From G965197675 sp965197675 (GTDB taxonomy: Bacteria; Chloroflexota; Dehalococcoidia; Plut-88900), in the NCBI GenBank assembly GCA_965197675.1, contig OZ240221.1, positions 1,922,001 to 1,986,000 on the forward strand: DNA of 64,000 bases, written 5' to 3'. The translations under genes were made by a program, and so were the position numbers. The notes beneath the pieces are model-generated. The model saw only the letters and a list, made by a program, of their open reading frames with translations. It searched no databases and had not been told where the DNA came from. Positions within the stretch are counted from its first letter, which is position 1. Every line of letters begins with the position of its first letter. Positions 8,992 through 17,814 of this stretch are shown here, in pieces.

Positions 8992-11919
8992 TCATCCCCT
9001 TAACCGTTCCCCAGTCGGGTCGTAAACAGGGTCAATGGTTATCTTGGCAGGTGCGATTTCTTTACCCACCTTGATACCTATATCCTTGCCATCCTGGGCC
9101 AACTCGATTGGAACCCAGACTAGGCCAAAACCTTGATTCAACGTTGGACTATATCTGGAGCTAGTAACTTTGCCCACCGGTCGGCCGTTCAGCATGACAG
9201 GCACACCATCCCCAGGTATCGCCCCATTCTGCATAACGAAGCCCACCAGCTTATTCCTTAGCCCTTGCTCTTCTATCTCCTTAAGAGCACTGCGGCCTAT
9301 GAAATCATCCTTCTCGAATTTGACTGCCCACCCCATGTCGGCTTCCAGGGGGTTGGAGGCCAAGTCGGTATCCTGTCCAGGTATGAGGTGCTTTTTCTCC
9401 AGTCGGAGGATTCGTTGGGCCTCGACGCCGAAAGGAGATATGTCGAACTCTTGCCCTGCATCGAGCAGCGCCTCCCACATGTGCTCTCCATATTCAGCAG
9501 GGCAGTGTATCTCCCAACCTGCCTCACCCACAAATCCGACGCGTAAAAGAAGGGAGGGCACCCCAGCAACCATTCCACTGGCGCTTCTCATGTATTTGAA
9601 CCCCTCCGTAGAGATGTCAACGTCGGTTAGTTTAGACAGGGTGTCCCTGGCTCTTGGTCCTGCGACATTTATAGCGGCAAATCCGGCTGTTATGTTAGTG
9701 ATATGGGCGCACATTCCAGTGCCTGCTATCCACCATTTGAACCATTCCTCTACTAGATCCGTGTTTCCTGACCCGGTAGTTACGTAGTAGCTCGTCTCCT
9801 CCAGTCTGGTCACCGTACCATCGTCTAAGATGACCCCGCTATCGGAGCAGATCATGCCGTACCGTATCCTGCCAATTGCGAGGTTGGAAAAAAAGTGAGT
9901 ATACACTTTGTCCATAAGCTTGGGTGCGTCGCTGCCTCTCACATCCAACTTACCCAAGGTGCTTACGTCGATAATGCCGACTCGCTCCCGGACAGCTCTA
10001 ACCTCATCCTGGGGCGACCCGTATGAACGAGGCCGTTTCCATTGTCCCACCTCCATCATATTCCCGCCCATTTCGATGTGCTTGTGGTGGATCGGAGTGA
10101 ACCTGAAGGCCAAGTGCCCCGGGCCCGCCAAAGCACCCATGGTCACCGGACTAACCGGTGACCGGGGTGTGGTGCTACCTATCTCCTCGATGCTCTTTTC
10201 ATTTTCTGCGGCGCATATATTCACGCAGGCCTTCAGACACATCTTTCCCTGACATGGCCCCATGGATATGGTGCTGTACCGCTTTAAAGATTGAATGTCC
10301 TCGAACCCCTCGTCTATGGCGTCCCTGAGATCTTTCTCAGTGACATCCTCACAGACACAGACGAACTTTTTCTTGGACGAAACGGGTATTGTTATCAGGT
10401 GGCTAGAGCTTAGGCGGGATCGATAAGTCGTTTCAGCGTTTTCGACCTGTTCTTGTAAGGCACCTATCTCCTCAATAATCTGAGGTTCTGGCGATTCCGC
10501 TAAACTAGCACCTGCCTCCAAACCTGTCAGCTTACCCTGCAATAGACTGACATTGGCGTCGTGAATGCCGGTGACGTCCCCTGTTGCGTAGACTCCTGGG
10601 GCAAGTTCAAGGGGTACGGTTTCTCCGAGCTGCGAATCGTAGACCAGCTTGCAATCTGCTTGATATAGAAGAGATGAAGCAGACTCGAATCCCTGAGCCG
10701 TGCATATGAAGTCACAAGCAATCCGCTCGACGTTACCTATAAACCGACCATCTTCTAACCTGCCTACCTTAGCCGCATTTACGCGTTTTTTACCTTCGGC
10801 TCGCCATATCGCGTGCTGAGGCAAGACCCCCACGCCTTTATTCAAAAGTGCCTCAACCAGTGCCGAGTCTTGATCTGCGGAGGGTCTGGAGTCCGCAACT
10901 GCTGAAATCGTCACCTCAGCCTTGAGCATTTCTAGTGCACAGGCCAACCCTTGATCATTGTTGATAACCACAACGCCTCTTCGTCCGGGTCGTACTCCAT
11001 AGAGATTTACCAGACGCAATACTCCGCTGCTTAGGAGCACTCCCGGAAGGTCGTTATTAGGGAATACCATTGGCACCTCTTGGGCCCCGGTGGCTATCAC
11101 GATACGTTTGCACCGAAGCTTCACCATCTCGTTACCATGATGGATTCCCAGCAGCTTACCCTCGTAGACTCCAAAGACACTGGCATTGGACATAAGGCTT
11201 ATGTTAGGGGTATCGAATACGGCCTGAGCTAGCTTACGTGCCACATCTGAGTCTGGAAGTCCGGAATACTCGTCGATGTCAAGGGACTGCCTGGTTTGCG
11301 CACGTAGGTGTCCTCCCAATGAGGGTTGATCGTCTATCAGAATAACCCTTGCTCCTTGCTCGGCAGCCGAAATAGCGGCTTGACAACCGGCGGGCCCACC
11401 CCCTACCACTGCGACATCGGTGAAAAGGTTCAAGTGCTCATACTCGCCATCAGGTACGAAGCTTGGGTCCACCGACCCAAGCCCAGCTATACGTCGGATT
11501 ACCGGCTCAGCCAGATGCCATGCAGCTTTGGGGTGAATAAGGCTCTTGTAATAGAAACCGACAGGCATGAGTCTGTCGAATCTCTCCAATATCGAAAGAG
11601 CATCGTGATCTAGAGATGGCCAGGCGTTTTGATGATTAACCTTTGCGCCTTCGGCGGCTAGACGGGTGCAGGCTCGGATGTTGGGTACGCCATCGACCTT
11701 CATCATGCAGTTGGGACATCTCCCCGAGACACAGAGCAATCCCCTCGGCCTATGGTACTTAAAGCTGCGGTTGAATATGCTGGTCCCCGAAGCATAGAGC
11801 GCCGATGCTATGGTGTCCCCTTCGTATGCCGGGATAGTGCGGCCATCGAACTGGAAAGTCACCTTCTTGGAACGGTCTATGATCTGGGATGTGTGGGGCG
11901 GAAGTCGACGGTCTGTCAT
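8992..11919 (-). CDS. mgdC: N-methylglutamate dehydrogenase, SoxA-like alpha subunit with Fe-S ligands
   Basis: A 975-residue protein with the SoxA domain order. It starts with an N-terminal 2Fe-2S_4 ferredoxin-like domain, then an FAD/NAD(P) disulfide-reductase-type domain (GGGPAGCQAA near 173-182; ATGAQEVP). A BFD-like linker follows, then a C-terminal GcvT/aminomethyltransferase domain (about 600-975) expected to bind tetrahydrofolate. Four cysteines, C63, C68, C71 and C84 (C-x4-C-x2-C-x12-C), could bind a [2Fe-2S] cluster. A second set, CVCED plus GPCQGKMC, looks like a BFD cluster site. Classical oxygen-using sarcosine oxidases lack these ligands as I recall, so electron transfer to a carrier rather than O2 is inferred. 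It lies 15 bp after the delta gene. Confidence 0.85.
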   Translation of the reverse strand: MTDRRLPPHTSQIIDRSKKVTFQFDGRTIPAYEGDTIASALYASGTSIFNRSFKYHRPRGLLCVSGRCPNCMMKVDGVPNIRACTRLAAEGAKVNHQNAWPSLDHDALSILERFDRLMPVGFYYKSLIHPKAAWHLAEPVIRRIAGLGSVDPSFVPDGEYEHLNLFTDVAVVGGGPAGCQAAISAAEQGARVILIDDQPSLGGHLRAQTRQSLDIDEYSGLPDSDVARKLAQAVFDTPNISLMSNASVFGVYEGKLLGIHHGNEMVKLRCKRIVIATGAQEVPMVFPNNDLPGVLLSSGVLRLVNLYGVRPGRRGVVVINNDQGLACALEMLKAEVTISAVADSRPSADQDSALVEALLNKGVGVLPQHAIWRAEGKKRVNAAKVGRLEDGRFIGNVERIACDFICTAQGFESASSLLYQADCKLVYDSQLGETVPLELAPGVYATGDVTGIHDANVSLLQGKLTGLEAGASLAESPEPQIIEEIGALQEQVENAETTYRSRLSSSHLITIPVSSKKKFVCVCEDVTEKDLRDAIDEGFEDIQSLKRYSTISMGPCQGKMCLKACVNICAAENEKSIEEIGSTTPRSPVSPVTMGALAGPGHLAFRFTPIHHKHIEMGGNMMEVGQWKRPRSYGSPQDEVRAVRERVGIIDVSTLGKLDVRGSDAPKLMDKVYTHFFSNLAIGRIRYGMICSDSGVILDDGTVTRLEETSYYVTTGSGNTDLVEEWFKWWIAGTGMCAHITNITAGFAAINVAGPRARDTLSKLTDVDISTEGFKYMRSASGMVAGVPSLLLRVGFVGEAGWEIHCPAEYGEHMWEALLDAGQEFDISPFGVEAQRILRLEKKHLIPGQDTDLASNPLEADMGWAVKFEKDDFIGRSALKEIEEQGLRNKLVGFVMQNGAIPGDGVPVMLNGRPVGKVTSSRYSPTLNQGFGLVWVPIELAQDGKDIGIKVGKEIAPAKITIDPVYDPTGERLRG

Positions 11920-11934
11920 GGGCCTCTCGTTTGC

Positions 11935-12198
11935 TTAATCCACCTGCTCTTCAGGCCAGAAGGTTCTCTCCACTCGATTATTTAGTGTGTCTCGTTCTGC
12001 GAGGAACCAGCGGCGGCACCCAAACTTGTGATACCACCACTCCCTTTGCACTCCCGCCTCGTTCTTGCGGAAGTGGAAATAGTGAGTCCAGACCTCTGAT
12101 GGAGCATCGGGAGTAGGACGTGTAGTCACCTCACCACCAAATCGGAAATCGTAGACGCTGCGCTCGCCACAGCTAGGACATGGCAACAGAAAAGCCAA
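11935..12198 (-). CDS. mgdB: N-methylglutamate dehydrogenase, SoxD-like delta subunit
   Basis: This 87-residue zinc-binding subunit is typical of heterotetrameric sarcosine oxidases. The N-terminal CPSC motif (C7, C10) and the later HKFGCRRWF segment match the SoxD pattern of two Cys plus His/Cys zinc ligands. The EWWYHKFGCRRWF region is the family hallmark. It carries no catalytic centre and stabilises the complex. It follows gmaS by 78 bp and precedes the alpha subunit by 15 bp. Confidence 0.85.
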   Translation of the reverse strand: MAFLLPCPSCGERSVYDFRFGGEVTTRPTPDAPSEVWTHYFHFRKNEAGVQREWWYHKFGCRRWFLAERDTLNNRVERTFWPEEQVD

Positions 12199-12276
12199 TA
12201 AGATTCTCCTTAAGAGTCGAACTGGAGGAAGACCCTGTTGGACTGTATCCTGGTTTGGATAATGATCGGCTCTTGA

Positions 12277-13641
12277 TTAGAACAGAGTGAGGTATCGCTC
12301 TATCTCCCACTGAGTAACCTGCCGATGATAGTCGCTCCATTCCTGCTCTTTGAGCTGAATGAACTCATCGTAGATAACGTCCAGGGCACTCTGAATCACC
12401 GAGTCCTGTTTTATCTCTTCCAAGGCTTCATACAAACTTTGGGGCAGCAATCGAATGCCCCTTCGTTCAATCTCATCAAGACCGAGGTCGTACATGTTGC
12501 CCAGGTTGGGGTCACCAGGATCCAGTTTCCTCTTCACTCCGTCCAACCCGGCCTGTACGTAGGATGCCAAAGCTAGGTAAGGGTTGCATCCGGCAGAAAT
12601 TGTCCGATCCTCCAAGTGGCCTGGCCCGGCAGTGCGAATCATTTGTGTACGGTTGTTATCGCCGTAGGAGAGGAAGGCCGGAGTCCACAGGAATCCCGAG
12701 CGGGAGCCGACCAATGCTCTTCCTACCTGTAGCCTCTTGTAGCAGTTCACGGTGGGAGATGTTACACAGCAGAGAGCTCTAGCGTGATGTAAGATACCCC
12801 CGATAAAATGGTACGCCATCTCCGATAGCCCCAGACCTTGAGGGTCTTCCTCGTCCAGAAAAAGATTCTCTCCCGTTCTTGCGTCTGCCAAGTGGAAATG
12901 GATGTGCGCACCACTGCCCGTGCGATCGGAGAAGGGCTTGGGCATGTGTGTGGCGGTGGCACCATGTTTTTTGGCCACCTGGCTCGTCATCATCTTGAAG
13001 AAGGTGTAGCGGTCGGCAGTAGTCAACGCATCGGCATAGTGGAAATTAATCTCGTATTGGCCGTTTGCATCCTCGTGATCTGACTGATATACGTCCCAGC
13101 CCAATCGATTGAGGCCCTCGTTTATCTCTCTAAGATAGTCCATGACCCCAGCGATGCCCTTGAAGTCGTAACAGGCCTTGTCCAAACTGTCCACATCATC
13201 TGGGTCCCATACCGCTATCGAGCCGTCATCGTTGTGCTTAACCAGGAAATGCTCCGGCTCTATACCTACATTAAAAACGTATCCTTGATCTCTGACTAGA
13301 GATAGTACCCTCTTCAGGTTTGTCCGTGGGCAATAGGGGTGAGGCTGATCATCAACGTACAGATCGCTGGCAAATCGGGCTGCGGTGGGCTCCCAGGGGA
13401 GTGGTGTATAGCTGTCAAGATCGATCCTGGCCAACATGTCGTGGGAATGAGGCCCCTGACCCATGCCGGGTACGGCCCCTCCTGCGAATCCCGCCCCCAC
13501 ATCGATGACATCATCGAAGTGACTAACGGGCACAAGCTTGACTTTGGCAGCTCCATGGATGTCGACATATTGGGTCAGGACGTACTCGATTCCATCCTGC
13601 TCCATTCGTTGGCGGACATCTTCTCTATTATCTGCGGCCAT
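12277..13641 (-). CDS. gmaS: gamma-glutamylmethylamide synthetase (GlnA/GlnT-like)
   Basis: A 454-residue member of the glutamine synthetase fold, resembling GmaS rather than nitrogen-assimilating GlnA. Segments typical of the GmaS/GlnT branch include YVDIHGAAKVKLVPV near the N-terminus, VGAGFAGGAVPGMGQGPHSHD, IEPEHFL, DHEDANGQYEINF and the ATP/metal region SGAHIHFH. The enzyme ligates methylamine to glutamate at the cost of ATP, giving gamma-glutamylmethylamide, which is the entry step of the N-methylglutamate route. GGAGGAG lies 4 bp before the ATG. It sits between mgsC and mgdB, so the three modules (synthesis of the amide, synthase, dehydrogenase) are contiguous. A GlnT of other amine specificity is the main alternative. 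Confidence 0.85.
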   Translation of the reverse strand: MAADNREDVRQRMEQDGIEYVLTQYVDIHGAAKVKLVPVSHFDDVIDVGAGFAGGAVPGMGQGPHSHDMLARIDLDSYTPLPWEPTAARFASDLYVDDQPHPYCPRTNLKRVLSLVRDQGYVFNVGIEPEHFLVKHNDDGSIAVWDPDDVDSLDKACYDFKGIAGVMDYLREINEGLNRLGWDVYQSDHEDANGQYEINFHYADALTTADRYTFFKMMTSQVAKKHGATATHMPKPFSDRTGSGAHIHFHLADARTGENLFLDEEDPQGLGLSEMAYHFIGGILHHARALCCVTSPTVNCYKRLQVGRALVGSRSGFLWTPAFLSYGDNNRTQMIRTAGPGHLEDRTISAGCNPYLALASYVQAGLDGVKRKLDPGDPNLGNMYDLGLDEIERRGIRLLPQSLYEALEEIKQDSVIQSALDVIYDEFIQLKEQEWSDYHRQVTQWEIERYLTLF

Positions 13642-13680
13642 GGAACTCCTCCTCCCTGGCCAATCAGGTTTCTGGGACGT

Positions 13681-14985
13681 CTAGTCCCAGCCGAAAACTT
13701 TATCGGTGCCGACCAGCGGAATCCGGGCCATGGCTGACGCCTCGATGGTCAGAGCTGCCATGTCTTCTGGTTCCAAGCTGTGGACATCACTCTTGCCTAG
13801 AGAGCGGGTTAAAAGTGCCATCTCCATAGTCATGGAGTTGATGAAGTTGGCTACCCGAATGGCACCTTCCTCTGGGTCTAACCTCTTTTCCAGCTCGGGG
13901 TTCTGAGTGGCGATGCCTACTGGACATAGACCGGTCTGACAGTGATGGCAGTGTCCCGCTTTGATACCCACCTCTTTCTCGAAATCGGCCTCCGGAATAT
14001 CCTTGTTGCAGTTCAAGGCTATCAAGGCGGCGATCCCGATGGCCACAGCATCGGCACCGAGAGCCAGGGCTTTGGCGGCGTCTACTCCGCTCCTTATACC
14101 TCCCGAAGCTATGAGGCTCACCTCACCGTAGAGCCCCAGCTCTCTTAGGGCCTCCCTGGCCAGAACTATAGCGGGGACGGTAGGTATGCCACTGTGATCC
14201 AGCAGTATCTCCGAAGAAGCTCCAGTGCCTGCCAGCATGCTGTCTATGACTATGGCGTCGGCTCCCGCCTTCGCCGCCAGCTTGACATCATCCTTGACCC
14301 TGCAGGCTCCCAGCTTCACGTGGACCGGCACCTTCCAGTCAGTGGCTTCTCGAAGCTGTTCTATCTTCATCCCCAAATCGTCCGGGCCAAGCCAGTCTGG
14401 ATGACGGGTGGGGCTGCGCTGGTCTATCCCTGAGGGGAGGTCTCGCATTTCCGCTATGTGATCCAGGACTTTTACGCCCATCAGCAACCCCCCGGTGCCT
14501 GGCTTGGCTCCCTGACCAACACATATCTCAATGGCATCTGCCATCATTATGTGGTGAGGGTCTACCCCATACCGACTGGGCAGTATCTGATATATCAGCT
14601 TGTCCGATGCTTTCCTCTCGTCCATCAGCATACCACCATCGCCGGTGCAGGTGGCGGAACCCACCATAGATGTGGCCTCTCCCAGAGCCACTTTGGCGTT
14701 TCTTGAGAGGGCCCCGTAGCTCATGCCAGTGATATAGATAGGGGTCTCTAACTCCAGGGGTTGTTCGGCGTACCTCTTGCCGATGATTGTCCTGGTGTTG
14801 CACTTCTCTTTGTATCCCTCCAGCGGGAACCGAGTCAGCCCTGTGGAAAGAAATGTCAGGTCGTCGAAGTGAGTGACCTTTTGAAAGGTGCTGAAGCCTC
14901 TGATCCGGTATCTGCCCAGCTCAGCTTTGGAATGCACATCGTTGATAACATGAGGTGGCCAAATCTGGCTACTGCCCATCACCAT
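13681..14985 (-). CDS. mgsC: N-methylglutamate synthase, FMN/Fe-S glutamate-synthase-like subunit
   Basis: This 434-residue protein has the FMN-binding TIM barrel of glutamate synthase large subunits (Glu_synthase) as a stand-alone polypeptide, as in GlxD/MgsC. Visible segments are GMSYGALSRNAK, the GTGG glycine run, KLGACRVKDD, IASGGIRSG (FMN phosphate site) and GHCHHCQTGLCPVG. The last supplies cysteines for the usual Fe-S cluster. In MgsABC this subunit performs the reductive transfer that forms N-methylglutamate. Spacing is 15 bp from mgsB and 39 bp to gmaS. Confidence 0.85.
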   Translation of the reverse strand: MVMGSSQIWPPHVINDVHSKAELGRYRIRGFSTFQKVTHFDDLTFLSTGLTRFPLEGYKEKCNTRTIIGKRYAEQPLELETPIYITGMSYGALSRNAKVALGEATSMVGSATCTGDGGMLMDERKASDKLIYQILPSRYGVDPHHIMMADAIEICVGQGAKPGTGGLLMGVKVLDHIAEMRDLPSGIDQRSPTRHPDWLGPDDLGMKIEQLREATDWKVPVHVKLGACRVKDDVKLAAKAGADAIVIDSMLAGTGASSEILLDHSGIPTVPAIVLAREALRELGLYGEVSLIASGGIRSGVDAAKALALGADAVAIGIAALIALNCNKDIPEADFEKEVGIKAGHCHHCQTGLCPVGIATQNPELEKRLDPEEGAIRVANFINSMTMEMALLTRSLGKSDVHSLEPEDMAALTIEASAMARIPLVGTDKVFGWD

Positions 14986-15000
14986 GTTGTTTCTCCCCTC

Positions 15001-15684
15001 CTAGATCACCCGTTTTTCTGACCGCTCTAGCGAATCGAAGTGGTACAGCTTCTTAGCTGATACGATCTTCTTGAAGTGAGGTTTATCCGTGACGCCATAG
15101 CCTTCCAAGATGCGCCATATCTCAACAAGTTCATCCTCCGTAGGTTCTTCTATCTTGGCGTCGCTTCCTAAAGAGCCAATGCTTCCCGCGACGAAGATCT
15201 CTCCCTCGTACATCGAGTCTCCCACACCGTCTCCTACATCTCCACAGACTATTATCCTACCCTTCTGCATCATGAATCCAGTGAGAAATCCAGTATCGCC
15301 TCGGACGATGAGGGTGCCCCCTTTCATGGAGATGCCGGCTCTAGCTCCCGCGTTGCCGCCGACGAAGACCTCCCCACCCCTAATAGTCGAGGCTACTGAG
15401 GCGCCGGCATTTTTGGTCAATACGATTTTGCCATTCATCAGATTGTCGCCTAGTGCCCAACCCGCATTGCCGTTGATAACTACCTCGGGGCCATCCATCA
15501 GGCTGGAGCAGAAATATCCGACACTCCCTTCGAAAGTAATCTTACAGGGCTTGAGGAGACCAACAGCCAGGTTGTGTCTGGCCTGAGGATTCAAGACTCT
15601 AATCTCTTGGTTCTCAGAAGTCAACTGCTTGATACGCTGGTTAATTTCCCGCACGCTCAAGGTGCTGGCTTTTATATCAGCCAC
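15001..15684 (-). CDS. mgsB: N-methylglutamate synthase, GXGXG-repeat subunit
   Basis: A 227-residue protein consisting mainly of the GXGXG right-handed beta-helix found at the C-terminus of glutamate synthase. It shows repeated G-x-x-x-G-x-G turns such as GNAGWALGDN, GNAGARAGIS and CGDVGDGVGDS. In GlxC/MgsB this domain is a separate subunit with a structural role. It overlaps the mgsA 3' end by 13 bp, which suggests translational coupling, and lies 15 bp before mgsC. Confidence 0.85.
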   Translation of the reverse strand: MADIKASTLSVREINQRIKQLTSENQEIRVLNPQARHNLAVGLLKPCKITFEGSVGYFCSSLMDGPEVVINGNAGWALGDNLMNGKIVLTKNAGASVASTIRGGEVFVGGNAGARAGISMKGGTLIVRGDTGFLTGFMMQKGRIIVCGDVGDGVGDSMYEGEIFVAGSIGSLGSDAKIEEPTEDELVEIWRILEGYGVTDKPHFKKIVSAKKLYHFDSLERSEKRVI

Positions 15685-16586
15685 GTCATAACCTCTTTTT
15701 CTTGAGGCTCCACACGTTCAATCTCATCGGGAAAAATAGTCCTCAGAGCGACTTCCTCGGAAGCTAGAGAGATCATCTCTTTTGTCTCCATGAGGACTAG
15801 CGGCTTAGCTGCCCACTGATCTTTGGCGGCACCCAATCCATCTTTGGTTGATACTAGATAAGTGAACGTACCGTCCAAGTCATCCAAAGAGGCCTCGAGA
15901 GCTTGTTGAAGCGAGGCCCCCTTGGCCAGCCTGTCAGCCAGATAGACGGCGATGAGTTCTGAATCGTTCTCAGTTTGAAAGCGGTGGCCCTGGTCTTCGT
16001 AGGCCCTCTTCAGCTTGTGATAGTTGGTGAGCTGTCCATTGTGAACGACAGTGATATCGGGAAACGGATACGCCCAGAAGGGATGAGCGTGAGTAATATC
16101 CACTCGACTCTCGGTAGCCATCCGAACGTGCCCAATCCCGTGAGTACCCTTGAAAGAGGAGACTTTGTGCTTCTCATCGAGGTCTACACCACTTCCCACG
16201 TCCTTGATCACCTCCGAGCGTTCTCCTAGGCTATGGATTTCGACCCCGTCGATGTTAACCAGAGCATCGGCCAGTACGTCAACGCCACCTTCATAGTTGA
16301 CACCTAGTCTCAGGTACTCTCCTATAGAACCCCTAGTCCTCACCACCCCTCCACTCTCTGTAACTTTCTCTTCGACCTGCTGAAAGCGATCCTCGTAATC
16401 ACTTTCGGGGTCGGCCCAGACTCGGATTAGGTAGTCCTCCTCTAATTCCTCACCTGCGATCGTTACGCCGCTGGAGTCCAGACCCCTGTGCTTCATCGCC
16501 TCCAGCATTTTCACCAGATCTTCCCCCACTGTAGCCAAGCTTCCAGGACTGGACAACTTGTACATAATGCCGCCTATGCCACACAT
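15672..16586 (-). CDS. mgsA: N-methylglutamate synthase, class-II glutamine amidotransferase-like subunit
   Basis: This 304-residue class-II amidotransferase begins MCGIGG, so Cys2 becomes the N-terminal nucleophile after Met removal. GHVRMATESR and HNGQLTNY are the glutamine-binding segments, and ENDSELIAVYL is also conserved. In the N-methylglutamate pathway this subunit would hydrolyse gamma-glutamylmethylamide and channel methylamine to the synthase site. AGGAG lies 6 bp before the start. It is the first intact gene of the operon. A GlxB role in another amidotransferase is possible, but the gene order with gmaS and mgd makes MgsA the best call. Confidence 0.83.
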   Translation of the reverse strand: MCGIGGIMYKLSSPGSLATVGEDLVKMLEAMKHRGLDSSGVTIAGEELEEDYLIRVWADPESDYEDRFQQVEEKVTESGGVVRTRGSIGEYLRLGVNYEGGVDVLADALVNIDGVEIHSLGERSEVIKDVGSGVDLDEKHKVSSFKGTHGIGHVRMATESRVDITHAHPFWAYPFPDITVVHNGQLTNYHKLKRAYEDQGHRFQTENDSELIAVYLADRLAKGASLQQALEASLDDLDGTFTYLVSTKDGLGAAKDQWAAKPLVLMETKEMISLASEEVALRTIFPDEIERVEPQEKEVMTWLI

Positions 16587-16637
16587 GTCTGACTCCTAGT
16601 TCCGTATTTGAGGACTAATTTACGCTTTTGTTTGATG

Positions 16638-17378
16638 TTACGCAACGTGCTCTAGTATAAATGACGGGCCATAGCGCGTGCCTTTCTCGTCTCCTTCAGT
16701 GGCGGCGCTACCTGCCGACATATGTCCATGACGTAGGGATATCTGGGGTTGAAAGTGCATCCCTTGGGCGGGTTCAGTGGGCCTGGCGTCCCCGATAAGG
16801 ATGACTCCCTCTCTTTTGACCTCTACTACTGGGTCGGACGTCGGTACTGCCAAGAGCAATGCTTTTGTGTCTGGATGTTGAGCATTCTCGTACAACTGGT
16901 CCCTGCCTGTTATTTCCGCAATTCTACTCATGTACATCACCGCCACTCGATCCGATATGTAGCTAACCAATGAGAGATAGTGGGCTGTAAAGACGTAAGT
17001 GAGGTTGAACTGCTCCTGGATCTCTTGCAGCAGTTTACTGATTTGAGCTTGAATCGATACATCTAGAGTTGAAACCGGCTCGTTGCGCACTATGAAGGAG
17101 GGATTTATCACCAGTGCCTTTGTACCCCATATTCTTTGTCGCTGTCTCCCGCTGAACTCGTGGGTATACCTGTCCACTATATTTAGGCTTGACCCAACCA
17201 CTTGAAATAGCTCTTTTACACGCTCTCTGCGCTCTGCGTGGTATCTAATATTGTAGATTACTGACGGCTCTCCCACAACGTACCCTTCGGACGCTCGGGC
17301 AATTGGCTCTGGGAACGTTGCTGTCTCGTGCAACTTGGACTTCGACCGACGGTTGCTTGCTATAAACTTCCGCAGCAA
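16638..17378 (-). pseudogene. Decayed OppF/DppF-type ABC transporter ATPase
   Basis: An open frame of 246 residues that aligns to the C-terminal two thirds of oligopeptide-transporter ATPases. It has no Walker A region. The ABC signature reads SGRQRQR instead of SGGQRQR, and the Walker B segment reads FIVRNEPVS, with the essential D-E changed to N-E. The C-terminal Cys-rich motif of the family is unrecognisable. The D-loop region (STLDVSIQAQ) and the membrane-recycling region (YISDRVAVMYM) are well kept. I infer a truncated, non-functional remnant. It lies 52 bp upstream of mgsA, so it may be what is left of an uptake system once linked to the cluster. Confidence 0.75.
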
Positions 17379-17682
17379 CCTACGATCGAATCCACAAGGA
17401 ATCCGATACCTCGATCAATATGCCCACATTTTACATTATGGAGCTGTACGCAGAGTTCTACGAACAGAGGGTCAGTGTCACGGTATCATCACCAGCAGCA
17501 GAGTCTTGACCATGCGGCTCAGCAGTGTGGTGTTGAGGTTGTTGGGCAACCCCGCCGAGCTAACCACTGCCAGAACTGTCCTTGTGGCCCACATGCCTAA
17601 GGGCGAGGCAAAGCATTCATGAATACATCCATGCACTCTTTACCTGCGCTTGAAACTACGATCATTGCACTCATGAACATAA
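17379..17682. other. Intergenic, no feature recognised
   Basis: Divergent spacer between the decayed ATPase (minus) and the nuclease-like frame (plus). No clear gene is visible. If the methylamine operon is transcribed from upstream of the ATPase remnant, its promoter lies here. Confidence 0.4.
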
Positions 17683-17814
17683 GCACCGCCCAATGCTTTT
17701 TACAGGTGTGCGAGCGTTGGGCTGCTACAGTTCCCTTGGTCTATACCCCGTGCCCTCCTCGAACTCTCGCGGGAAGGGCTGCACTCGTCCGGTCTCCATT
17801 ATGCTGGTCGCGCA

